A DNA stretch of 64,000 nt from Schizochytrium sp. CCTCC M209059 (Eukaryota; Sar; Bigyra; Thraustochytrida; Thraustochytriidae). The position numbers and the translations under genes were made by a program. Numbering within the stretch: position 1 is the stretch's first letter; each line of letters opens with the position of its first letter. The notes under the pieces were generated by a model. It searched no databases, was not told where the DNA came from, and worked only from the letters and a program-made list of their open reading frames with translations. Location of the stretch: NCBI GenBank assembly GCA_000818945.1, contig KN805463.1:23301-87300 (forward strand), given 5' to 3'. This document shows positions 41,669 to 52,080 of this stretch, piece by piece.

Positions 41669-42735
41669 TCATGGTAGCCTTCGAATCAGATTAGATTCGC
41701 TTCCGGATGCATGCATCAGGCTCAAGCATTGATACGTTCCAAAAGAAGAAAGAGATAGGAAGATCTCCTCGCGCTTGGCTGGCGTCGTAAAGTCGATGTA
41801 AAGATGGCCACCAAGCTTGAGCTGCAGGGGTCCTCGCCACAACGACGTGTCGAGCATTGCCGGGTCCACGACAACGGTGATCATGTTGCGCGTGCTGCGA
41901 ACACGCGTCGCCGCGAGAAACTCCTCCTTGCAATATCCTTCATCATCGCTTTGCAGCTTGTCCATGCATCGCTCCGTGATGTAGACCACCTCATTGCACG
42001 AGTTTTCAATGCCTTGCGTGATTTGCTGGACAGTGTCGCAAGAGAGGCAATCCTCATCACACCACGTGACCTCGGAGCTTTGCGTTCAGCGAGCTCATGA
42101 CCTTGTGGTCTGCACCATCCTCGCCCCAGTCGTGCGTGAGGAAAGCAAGGTGTACTGATAAATGCCCGAAATGCGCCGCGCCACGTGCCTGGGCAGCGAC
42201 TTTTGCGGGACCTGAGCAGCGTTTGAGCTGAACTCGTTCGAGATCATGCGCCGCTTCAGCGACGAGGTCACGCCCATCACCTGGAGATCCACGTCTTGTA
42301 GCACCGAGCACATCCTCTTCGTGCGCATGCCCTCCTCGCAAAAGGTCACCACGAGGCTCCGCGGCTGCTGCAAATCGCCCCGCCATCTCCGACGCCGTCG
42401 CGAACTCCAGGAACGCGACGCTATTGGCGCGAGTTTTTCTCTTGGCCAGCGGCAGCACGTCATGATCTCCAAATCAAGATCGGCGCCCGCCGCATAACGC
42501 GGTGTGATGCGATTCCTTTTGGCTGCTGACATGTCACCATACATGAGCGCGGTGTATTTATTGTTAGTCTGCAGCTCAAGCTTGGCCCCGCGCTGGACGA
42601 GCAACTGGGCCGTGTCGGGCTGCTCGTAGCGGCACGCTGCCAAGAGCGCACCCATCCACCGTTGTCCTGGAGGTCAAGCTTTGCAGAACCTTCGTAAAAG
42701 GCCCACTCGACGCGAGCAGGGGCGCACTGCACGGC
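41669..42735 (-). pseudogene. Ankyrin repeat-TIR domain pseudogene
   Basis: Read on the minus strand across changing frames. An ankyrin-type piece appears near 42690-42660 (EGSAKLDLQDNGGW). A second ankyrin follows in another frame (MGALLAACRYEQPDTAQLLV...GAKLELQTNNKYTALMY, about 42655-42525). A linker follows, then a TIR domain split over two frames: LAFLTHDWGEDGADHKV (about 42150-42090), then WCDEDCL, VQQITQGIENS, VVYITERCMDKL, YCKEEFLAA (the Glu is at the position of the catalytic Glu of NAD-cleaving TIRs) and MITVVVDPAM (to about 41860). At least three frame changes (near 42655, 42140 and 42065) break it. TIR domains act in immune signalling, and many cleave NAD+. It sits 1.5-7 kb from a second broken TIR receptor gene on the same strand. 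Confidence 0.75.
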
Positions 42736-44203
42736 GCGCGGCCTGTACCAGCCAGCCCGCCCTGCGCCACAGCACGCCTCGCCGACGCGATGTAGCGTGA
42801 TGAGAGGGACGCTCCCCTGGAAGCCTGTACTAATAGATGTAATTCTGGCACATTCGACCCTAACTGGAAGATCAGATGATCATCGCCTTGCAAGACGCCG
42901 CGGAGACGCCGCCGCGCGGCGAGGCCGAGACGCGGCTGTATCGATGAAGACGCGCATTCCGAAAAGACTGCCTCGCGCTGCACTGCGACTTGAGCGTTGG
43001 ATTGAACAGCAGCAAGCAAGAAAGAAAGACCACCGCAGCATCCCGGACGCTGTGAGCGCTTACGACGCGCGTCGCGTCAAGCCCGCAGTCATGCTGCCTG
43101 CAAGTTTATACTTTGTGAAAGTCGATGTTTATAAGACGATGCTGGCGACCAGGCAGGGTACAGGTCAATGAGTCGATGCGGCCACGACCGCTCGCTTTGC
43201 AATCATGGTGTCAAACGCGCAGCGAGCGAAAAGCCTACGCACAATGTCCCAGCTCAGCGGGAGAACATTGCAAGAAGGACCGCCGTCATGCGCTGCGCCA
43301 TGCATGACTGTTCCCTTTGAGACGTGCGTGCTGGGCCAATGTCACATCGTCAAGCCTGTTGTCGTCTGCGGTGTTGCACTCCTTTTTTGGCATACTCAGA
43401 CAAGACAGCAGCGCGAGGGCGAAGCAGCTTCTTCCAATAGGTATGTGGCAGACGTGCGCCGGCCTCACTGTCAACTTCGGGACATTGTTCAGGCCAGTGC
43501 CAATGGGTCATTGCGCCATATCACGCTTACGGGTTTGATCAGCCAAGGGCGCTTTTTGTAAAAGGTGATGCGATGGAATGAGAGGCAGAGTCGCGGCAGG
43601 GACGGAACTTGAGTCTAGCCGTGGCTAGATGGTTCAAGTTCAGCCAAGAATCCGAGGCGCTCAGAGCAAGTCGGTCCCCAGTAGCCTCCGCAGGTCGTGC
43701 TGCCATGTTCATTTTTGTAATTCTTTTGAGTCATGATGCCGTAAAAATTCTTGCGCGTCTTATTCATGCCAGCCAAAACTTCTTTGCGGCCTTATTCTTG
43801 AAGGAAGAATTGCCAATCTGATGACGAAGCACACTTGACGACGACACTCGAAAAGGTGTGTGGACGGAAGATTAAGTTGCCACTGTCGTCATGGCTGGAT
43901 AAGTGTCGGCAGTCTCTTTTAGATGATCCTCGAGACAATACAGTTTCTTCACCAAAATCGGTGCGCTGCCCTCACGATTGTGGTCATCCCATCGAAGATC
44001 TGTGACGCCGGCATCGCATTTCCCGTCGTCCATCTCTTCATGCCAAATATAGCTTCATGGAATCAATTAAAAACGGAAGTTAGACAGAAAAAGCAAAACT
44101 TTATAAGTGAGATATTACTACTGCGTCGCAGTGATTGATCACAACGCAGTTAAGGTCGGCCGCCCACGCAGGTATGGCACACGGTAGCGTGTAAGCCACA
44201 CAA
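42736..44203. other. Intergenic region between the two TIR loci
   Basis: No gene seen. Frames are short and none shows a domain. The region lies downstream of the NLR-like gene and upstream of the ankyrin-TIR remnant. Confidence 0.5.
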
Positions 44204-44479
44204 TTAGGTCTCAAGTTCGATACCTTGGACATGCAAGATGTGTACCATCCCGCTTCGGTCGCCAATAACGTAAACACTCCCCTCTCGTGCTGTCGACAGC
44301 CGATAAAATGAGTGATCCGTCGTGAACCCAATGCCGTCGCTAAGCTTCGCGTGCGTTCCGTTCTCATCGTTCACAAAAGTGTTTGTTCCAGACGTAATCG
44401 ATGCCTCCGCCTCATCCGCGTTGAGTGCCTCGCCCGTTCGAGCGTTCCAGTAACAATTCTCTTTCCATGACTGTGATAC

Positions 44480-45560
44480 GATGGTGTCGCCCTGTATCGC
44501 CACGCTGATGACCGCACGAGAGTGGCCCTTCAACACGTGCTGCTCCTCGCCCGACGTAGCGTTCCAGATGCGCACCGTCTTGTCTTCGGACCCACTGACG
44601 ATGGTGTCGCCCTGTATCGCCACGCGCCAGACCGCATCAGAGTGCCCTTTAAACACGTGCTGCTCCTCGCCCGACGTAGCGTTCCAGATGCGCACCGTGT
44701 CGTCATAGGACCCAGACACGATGGTGTCGCCCTGTATCGCCACGCTGTTGACCGCACGAGAGTGGCCCTTCAACACGTGCTGCTCCTCGCCCGACGTAGC
44801 GTTCCAGATGCGCACCGTCTTGTCCCGTGACCCACTGACGATGGTGTCGCCCTGTATCGCCACGCGCCAGACCGCATCAGAGTGCCCTTTAAACACGTGC
44901 TGCTCCTCGCCCGACGTAGCGTTCCAGATGCGCACCGTCTTGTCTTCGGACCCACTGACGATGGTGTCGCCCTGTATCGCCACGCGCCAGACCGCATCAG
45001 AGTGCCCTTTAAACACGTGCTGCTCCTCGCCCGACGTAGCGTTCCAGATGCGCACCGTCTTGTCCCGTGACCCACTGACGATGGTGTCGCCCTGTATCGC
45101 CACGCGCCAGACCGCATCAGAGTGCCCTTTAAACACGTGCTGCTCCTCGCCCGACGTAGCGTTCCAGATGCGCACCGTCTTGTCCCGTGACCCACTGACG
45201 ATGGTGTCACGCTCGTGACGTAACCGGAGTGCCCCTTCAACACGTGCCGCTCCTCGCCCGACGTAGCGTTCCAGATGCGCACCGTCTTGTCATCGGACCC
45301 AGACACGATGGCCACTGACGATGGTGTCGCCCTCTATCGCCACGCTCAAGACCCCATCAGAGTGCCCCTCCAACACGTGCTGCTCCTCGCCCGACGTAGC
45401 GTTCCAGATGCGCACTGTGTCGTCATCGGACCCAGACACGATGGTGTCGCCCTGTATCGCCACGCTCAAGACCAAATCAGAGTGTCCCTCCAACACGTGC
45501 TGCTCCTCGCCCGACGTAGCGTTCCAGATGCGCACCGTCTTGTCCAGCAAGGGGTCGCGG
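44480..45560 (-). repeat. Nine-unit, 120-bp WD40 DNA repeat array
   Basis: Each unit encodes a 40-residue WD40 blade (TVRIWNATSGEEQHV, then GHSDAVWRVAI, then DTIVSGSxDK). The marker GCGTTCCAGATGCGCAC recurs at 44559, 44679, 44799, 44919, 45039, 45159, 45266, 45399 and 45519. Spacing is exactly 120 except for 107 and 133. Units differ mainly at a few codons (KGHSDAVWR versus KGHSRAVNS versus EGHSDLVLS; SRDK, SEDK, SYDD or SDDD). This is extreme internal conservation. Confidence 0.95.
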
Positions 45561-46938
45561 GGATGAGCAAGAGTGACGCCAGTAGGCTCCAGCCATGGCT
45601 GACAAGGCGTTTGTAGACCAAGTGCCAAAGGATTGTTCGAGTCGTGACCAAGACGGGCCAGAACTTGCGACGCAAGCTCGTTGGGATCGTAGCTGAGGGC
45701 ATGCACTGCTTTGCTCAGGAAGCGGGGCGTATCACTTTCGGACGCAAAGTAAATGTCGAGTTCGACGCAGTCGCGAATGAGGTTTCCGATTGTGGCGCGC
45801 CGTTGCGCTTCATCGTCACCGACAGAGATGGCACTCTTTATCCATGCAAAATTATTCAGGAGCTCGAAAGCCTCGGCGTGATCGCCGCTCTTGACGAGGT
45901 GAAAGATGGCGTGACGGAGCGAAAAAACGTCGTTCCGCGAGCTGCTGCAGTAGTCAGCCAATTGTTTATGCCCATCTTTTATCTTCACGAAGAGCTGTCT
46001 TCCGCTCTGCTTCTTATCTGAGAGCCAATCTGCCATGCGCTTATGAATGAGTGCGGACTCGACCATCGCCGCCTCGATATAAGAGATTGCTCGCGTCGTC
46101 GACCATATCATCCGTATCATCTTGGTCCAATTGCAGAATTGCACTTAGTTGCTCGACACTCAGCGGCTCACGAGCAGCTACGATTGGCGCCAGGAGCGTC
46201 TTGTACCTCTTCTCCCCGCCCACCTTTTCTTGTAGGCGCTCAAAGTACTCGTGAAACATGCCGCCAAGCCCATTAGGAATGGCATCTCTCTTGGAAATGT
46301 CCTGCGAGGTCAGCAGTCCACCTTGCTTCTCCTCGTGCATCCGCTTCAGGGTCTCGGGTAGAAAGTATGCCCAGAGAAAAAGACCTTCGGATCGCTTGGA
46401 AAGAATCTCGGCGCAAGAGGCAACGTCCTTTTGCTCCACGACCTCGCTCATGTCGCACAGCAAATGCTCGATGTGCTTTTTGATGTCGCGAAAGTTCTCT
46501 TCGTCCTTGAGCTCCAGAACCTTAGATTCAAGGCTGTTGTTGGTGATGCCGCGCTGGATCTCGCCTTCGGGACGTGTGCTCACGACCAAGCTGAGCCATG
46601 GCGGCATCGCATCCTTCCACGTACGAATGACCTTCCGCAAAACATCGTCACTCTTACTGCACTCGTCGAGAGCGTCGAGCACGACCACTTGTCGCATCTG
46701 GTCCGAGCCGAGCTTGTTCAGAGGATTGACGAGAATTGTCTTGAAAAGATCTGTCAGTGTCTTTTCGCGAAGACCGTCAAAGCTTACTTGCTCGAGTGCT
46801 TCAGGGAAAAAAGGCACGGTTTGACACAGTTGCCAAGCAATGCTTAGAATTGCTTCAGCAGGTGACGCCGCGGTCCCATCATCGTGACGAAAGAAATGGT
46901 ACGCTGCCACCGAGATAGGCTGGCGCTCTTTTTGACTA

Positions 46939-47012
46939 CGACGCCACAAGCTACGTACACGTGACGGTTTTGCTTCGACGCCACAGGCTACGTACACGTG
47001 ACGACTTTCGGC
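46939..47012. repeat. 37-bp tandem duplication that shifts the NACHT frame
   Basis: CGACGCCACARGCTACGTAC, then ACGTGACG, occurs at 46939 and again at 46976. The protein on both sides reads SRVRSLWRRS, once in each of two frames. The 37-bp length is not a multiple of three. Confidence 0.9.
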
Positions 47013-47160
47013 GCGACTCGGCGCGTTCATCAGCCTGGCTCTTTTCGATATCTTCGTCAGTTTTCAGAGCGCCTCCACGGTGGCAGAGCTCGGCCATGAT
47101 GACGCTTTTGCCGACGCCGCCGTCGCCCACAAGAATGAAGACGGCACTCTGTTTCTTGTC

Positions 47161-47605
47161 GTACCAGTCGCAAAGCTCGTCGATGATCCAGCTCCGCGTG
47201 CCGAGGGTGAAGTTTCCCGCCTTGCCCTTGGCCCATGCCTCTGAGCTGCACGGATTTAGGCGGGGATAGATGTCGCACATCAGAGGGGTGAGTTCAGAAG
47301 AATCCTTTGGCGTTTGCATGCGCATCTTGATGGCGTCGGCGAGACGTTCAATCGCCTTATCCGAAAAATTGGTACCAGTCGCAAAACTCGTCGATGATCC
47401 AGCTCCGCGTGCCGAGGGTGAAGTTTCCCGCCTTGCCCTTGGCCCATGCCTCTGAGCTGCACGGATTTAGGCGGGGATAGATGTCGCACAGCAAAGGGGT
47501 GAGGTCCGATGAAGGCTCAGGGGTTTCAGAAGAATCCTTTGGCGTTTGCATGCGCATCTTGATGGCGTCGGCGAGACGTTCGATCGCCTTGTCCGAAAAA
47601 CTGCC
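47161..47605. repeat. 211-bp tandem duplication before the P-loop
   Basis: GTACCAGTCGCAAARCTCGT starts copies at 47161 and 47372. Both copies run through the GTRSWII and MRMQTPKDSS coding segments to the GATCGCCTT/CCGAAAAA block. Copy 2 has an extra ~24 bp (TCCGATGAAGGCTCAGGGG region) and a few substitutions. The 211-bp period shifts the frame and creates an early stop just after CDWYQFFG. Confidence 0.93.
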
Positions 47606-48660
47606 ATTCGGACATTCGGAAAGATCCACCGGTGCTTGCCTTGCGAGAGCGAGCTTGAATCGGCCGGTCCACCCCGTTGCGGGCTTGGTCATGTCCGGCT
47701 CTAACGCAGCAACCACGGTTTGTTTGAAGCGTTTGCTGCTGGCATATTCAAACTCCTTGAGACAGTTGTCTGACCGATCACCTGTGTTGATCTTTTGCAT
47801 GTACCCTTCGGTCGCAAGGACGAGGAATACTGTGGACGACTCAATGCCTTTAGCCATACTTTCGTGAAGACTGCCTGATACTTGCTCAGCATCAAGCCAG
47901 ACGTCAATGTCGTAGTCGCGGAGTCGCAACGCGAGTTCGATGGCCATCTTGTGCACCCATTTGTCTTTGCCCCATTGGTGCGAGAGGAACGCGTGAAAGC
48001 TCCGGTGTCCTTGCGCACCTGCGGCACGGCCTTTCGCGGCAAGAGCCTCGGCCACCACCTCATCAGCGGTGTCCATTGTGGGCTCACAAAAGTTGATGAA
48101 TAAGTCGCCGGAGGTGTACCAGGCAAGCGCGCCCGTCCAGTCCTTGGTATCAGCCATGGCTTCGTCGATGAGGATGGGCACAAGTGAGTTGGGGAGGACC
48201 TTTGCCACTGCCTCGATGAGCTCCCAATTGTCTTCGAGGTTTTTGCTTACGAGCAGGAGAGCAACCTCGGCATTACTGGGCTCCTGATTGGCCTCTGCGA
48301 CGTGGCTGGCGGTGCGCACGGGCACCCTGAGGCGGGGCTGGATCGCGTCGACCAGTTGCTCGGCCACGGTCTCATCCGCAGGGTCGTAGACCACAAGGAT
48401 GGCAACGTTTTCAGAAGGCTCGTCTCTCGGCTCGTCTTCGGCGCGTGCTCCATCGTCGCGGCCTCCCTTGAAGCGCGCGAGCACGCTGCGTGCCTTCTCG
48501 CTTCGTCGATTGATTTTCGTCTGCGGTTCCCCTCGGCGCGCACACCTTTTTTCGTGACACACCACTTGGATCGACCACGAGTGTCGGCCGCAGAAGCAGG
48601 CCAGCCCAAACTGGCTCGCAGGGAGAACTGGCGGCCCAAGACTGGCGAGGACACCATCAC

Positions 48661-50560
48661 AGCGAAGGACAGTCGCGATGGGATGGGCGGTGTGGCGTTT
48701 TGGTTTCTCCCTCGTCACCGCGGTGGGCCGACAGGTTCTCGCTGGCGAGGCAGCCAGTGGAAAAGAGAGAGAGAGGAAGGGAGGTAAGAGAGGGAGGGAA
48801 GTGCCCGATCGCTGGCTTTGCTTTGGTTGATTGATTGCTTGCTCGCCGCGATTGGAAGCTGGCTTGGATCCATTCTTCTCGTGTGCGCGTGCGTAGGTGA
48901 TTTGCCAGCCAGCCAGCCGACAGGCAGATGACGACACTGCAGATAAACAAACAACGAACCAAACCGCTCGTGCTCAACGGTCTGTCGGGTACGGACGCGC
49001 GCTCGCCAGGCAGCTGCCCTTGCGCATTTTGTAGCTGCGCCCCTCCCCCCTTTCCCCCTCTGACGCCAATCTTTCTGGCGTGCTCTACCTGGGCCGGCCG
49101 GCTTGGCTGGCGGCCGTTCTCCTGCGCGTGCGTGAAAGAAAGAAGTAGGCGTGCACACGTCGCGCGAGCCGGTCTGTCCGCAGCCTTTTCCCCTCGAATC
49201 GCAAAGGGCTGTATACCCACCCAACTATCCGAGTCCGCGGTAGGATGTCTCGGGGCCTGCACAGACTGCACTGCACTAGGGGCCTAGGCTGAGCTGCGCT
49301 GGTCGGGCAGATTGCCGCCATTGCCACGATGGCCGTGCTGCGCTGGGCGGCTCCAGCGGCTGTGGTTTTGTCGGGAAGATGGGAAGGAAGGGGGAAACGC
49401 CCGAACCTGCGCCACGCGCCGGCACGAGGAGGATTGGGAGAGGAGGAGAAGGGCGTCGCAAAAACCCAGGTGGCTGTGCTGTGGTGGTTGGTTCAACCAG
49501 GGCAGACATGCTGGCTGTCAACCGAGAGAGAAGCGTGTCCCTGCCCAAGATGTGTGTAGCAATAATGCAGATCGGATCGAGGATGCAGGGCCCTGATGCA
49601 GCGCCAACATGCGTGGGGCTCCCGCCTGGTAATAGCTGGTACTGGCAACGCTGTCTAGCTTTGGTGTCTCGGCCACGCTTGCTGCCCGGAACTACTACTG
49701 ATAGGCGGAGGGGACGGCGTCTTGGCCACTTTTCGCGCCGAAAAGACTCCCCGTCCGCAGTCTCCCACGTTGACTCGCGTGTTAGGGCCCAACGCACTCC
49801 TGCGTCCCCCGCAAAGGCCGCTCTCCGGCTCTGGCTTGCGCGCGGACGTGCGCGCGTGCGCGGCTCGCCTAAGACTGCTGCTGCTGTGGAGACTGTTGCT
49901 GCAGAGAATGGAGGCTGGCTTGAGCATTGGCGACTTTGGCAACTTTGGCAACCTCATCTTAGTAACTTTCGTAACTTTCGTAACTTTGGAAACTTCGGAA
50001 ACTTTAGCAACCTTGGCAAGCTTGGCAACTTCATAACCTCTATAACCTTCATAATCTTCGTAACGTTCATACTTTTGGGAACATGGCCGGCACGCCAAAT
50101 GCATAATTTTCTGTATTTACTAAACCAAAGAAGTGGTTTTACGAATACCGGTCACCATACCAAAGTAATGATGTGGTAAATGCGGGGTGTCAGTAATCAA
50201 GGCTAGTATGAAGACATGTGGTGGTGTGTGGTAGGTGGTGTGGTACTGGGTTTTTGTATGGGCACACGACAGATGTGGGTACATTTTGGCCCTCTGTAGC
50301 ACCGCCTCACGATGCTGCCGAGGGCTGTGGAGGTCGAGGGACGGCGGGATAGATCTTTCAGGAGCTGAGTGGTGCCCATTTGCCAGGTTCCTTATGATGA
50401 ATCGACGTGAAGTGGTCATGGTCGCAGATCACAGTCTCACCCACCTTGAAGAAAGTCACCCTCGAAGCAAAGGAAGGCCGGCGAGGCTAGATTTGCGAAA
50501 TCTGTCCTGGTAGAGCTCCGCCTTATCGAGTGTAAATTCATTCGTAAGGCATTGCTTCAA
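48661..50560. other. Intergenic region, no gene seen
   Basis: Low-complexity GC-rich sequence with GGCTGG- and GAGGGAAG-type runs, then the 9-bp repeat at 49925-50075. A 266-codon plus-strand frame (49379-50179) ends in translated repeat (NFGNFGN-type) and has no domain. The 5' part of the NLR-like gene or its promoter may lie at 48.7-49.0 kb. Confidence 0.45.
49925..50075. repeat. 9-bp tandem repeat (TTTGGCAAC/TTCGTAACT)
   Basis: About 16 diverged 9-bp units of the form AACTTTSGN (for example TTTGGCAAC, TTCGTAACT, TTCGGAAAC, TTCATAACC) run through this stretch. Confidence 0.85.
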
Positions 50561-50563
50561 GTC

Positions 50564-51040
50564 CTATACGGGCTCCTCTGGAGTAGAATACGCTTTGCAG
50601 CGTTGTTCGGGTGAAAGCTGGGCCAGCTCCCGCTCCTCAATCTCTGCACGAACCTCACCCACACAGCCGCGCTGGCTTGTCATGTACATCGCAAATGGCT
50701 GATGCGATGGTGCCGGTCTCTTTGCTCCCTGAGCGAACTGTATAAGGCGCTGTGTCCTCGTGTCCTCTCGTGGTAAAGGCTTCAAGGACAAGATCGCCTC
50801 TTTGCGCACCTTTTGAGCCCTTGAAGATTCTGCGACAGCATTTTTAACGCTTGGAAAAGTCTCGTCTTCTCTGTTCGAGACAGCTGCACTCGCTGAGCTC
50901 TCACAGTGCCGACGCTTTCTTGGCTGCTTCTCTCAACGGCCTCGTTGGATTCGCGGTAGATGCTTGAGCTCGCTTCCAGGACGTTCTGCGCTGTCAGGAT
51001 GAAGCAATTCCTGGTCCTCAATTCGCTGCACAGATTGCTA
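50564..51040 (-). pseudogene. Decayed coding fragment, possibly HMG-box-like
   Basis: Two minus-strand frames overlap without a clean ATG-to-stop gene. The downstream one contains KRPAPSHQPFAMYMTSQRG, then EERELAQLSPEQRCKAY. The order basic-Pro, aromatic, then LSPEQ..Y loosely resembles an HMG box, which binds DNA. Length is short and the match weak; it may be chance. Confidence 0.25.
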
Positions 51041-51289
51041 TTGCTCAGCTAGCCAGGCCCACGTCTCACGGCTTCGGCAGCAAGGGTATTCAGGTGGCTT
51101 TTGCAAAAGTCTTGCCCTAGGCTTTGGACAGGCCAACGGCAGGCTCTCGATCTGAGCTAAGAATCTGTGCACTTGTGAGAGCACATTCTCGCGGAGGTGC
51201 GCGGTACAACTGCGCTCGCCAATTGCTTCTTCGAGTATACGGAAAGATTCTTTCGAGCGCAGCCGGTTTGAGCGGAGATCATAATGCTA

Positions 51290-52080
51290 ATCCGATGGAA
51301 GCCTCCTCGCGTCCGACATCTATAATGTCATTGTCGAGGTCTCCCACTCCGTCAGTATCCTCCTCCATCATTTCTTCTTGTCAAGCCCGTATAACGTCAT
51401 TGTCGAAGTCTCCAACGCCGGCAGTGTCCTCCTCCATCAGCTCCTCTTGTCTTGAATCAGATGCGTCAATACAGTGAGCGTCCTCATACTCGTGAATTTC
51501 TTTCACGGTCAACCGGGCTCGCTGAGCCTTGACCAAGATCCACTTTGATACTGGGGCACGTTCAAGACCCCCATCCTTCCGAGCAACTCGAGCCAAGCGC
51601 TCATGGTAGAGAAGAGGTCAAGCCAGACGCATGCGCGCGTCAGGTCACGATTTTGTCCTCGATAACGTGCAAGGATGAACTCCACGAGCTCTCCAATGCT
51701 GCACTTGCGCGCTGGGCTGTTAAAGGCGCCGCGAGAGGGTGCAGTGACGCACGCTTTGTCGTTGGTTTCCCTGAAAAAGTATGTCGAACTAGAAGCCCCG
51801 GTTTTTGCGAGTTTTTCTTTGACAAGACAATAGTGGCACAGATATCCTCGACAGTCCAGTCTTTTCTTGCTTTGGCTTTTGCGTGCAAGCCGAGCCAGAA
51901 ACAAATGCGATCATCAGCGTCTGCTACGTGGCCTTTCCATTTGCCATTTTCCGCGGTCATTGTTGACTTTGCTCGCGATTGTCTCCCCGTCAGGATTTTT
52001 TTACCTTTTTTGTGGAGCACGTACAGCTGGATGCTAGGTGCGAGTGAATTACGAAGGAGATCTTGCCAGATCCTTTGAAG
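51290..52080 (-). pseudogene. Decayed protein-coding fragment, unknown product
   Basis: Consecutive minus-strand frames give protein-like text: IWQDLLRNSLAPSIQLYV, then KWKGHVADADDRICFWLGLH (about 52070-51900), then IGELVEFILARYRGQNRDL (about 51690-51630) and an acidic tail carrying a 23-residue repeat. Frame changes and a stop inside the repeat show it is broken or spliced. I do not recognise the family. Confidence 0.35.
51322..51459. repeat. 69-bp tandem duplication coding an acidic 23-residue unit
   Basis: ATAAYGTCATTGTCGARGTC starts copies at 51322 and 51391. On the minus strand each reads as an acidic QEE..MEEDT.GVGD.DND unit. The period is a multiple of three, but a stop lies between the copies. 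Confidence 0.85.

Larger units (their letters stand above)
44204..48660 (-). pseudogene. NLR-like TIR-TIR-NACHT-WD40 gene broken by duplications and frameshifts
   Basis: Reading the minus strand from the 5' end: a TIR-like domain (about 48412-48089, ENVAILVVYDPADE..FINF). Then a clear TIR (about 48001-47650) with FHAFLSHQWGKDKWVHK, VWLDAEQVSGSLHESM, GIESSTVFLVLATEGYM and NCLKEFEYA, whose Glu matches the NADase Glu. Then the GTRSWIIDEL run-up to a NACHT domain: Walker A GDGGVGKS (47127-47104), Walker B VVVLDALDE (about 46690-46665), STRPEG. Then a helical region (ALIHKRMADWLSD) and a nine-unit WD40 array ending at 44204. This order is that of STAND/NLR receptors that sense a ligand through WD40, oligomerise through NACHT and signal through TIR. 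Breaks: a 211-bp duplication at 47161-47605, a 37-bp duplication at 46939-47012, a small shift near 46060, and -13/+13 bp near 45215 and 45310. No in-frame ATG precedes the first TIR (the open frame to 48937 starts with GTG), so the true 5' end is unknown. It may be a recent pseudogene or a misassembled active gene. Confidence 0.82.

Noticed and set aside
43000..43600. Several 60-120-codon open frames
   Set aside because: No domain, no preferred frame, and overlapping frames of equal length on both strands.
47161..47605. Idea that the 211-bp duplication is an intron born by tandem duplication
   Set aside because: That route needs an AG|GT inside the duplicated unit. I find no AGGT on the coding strand there, and no GT...AG pair restores the frame cleanly.
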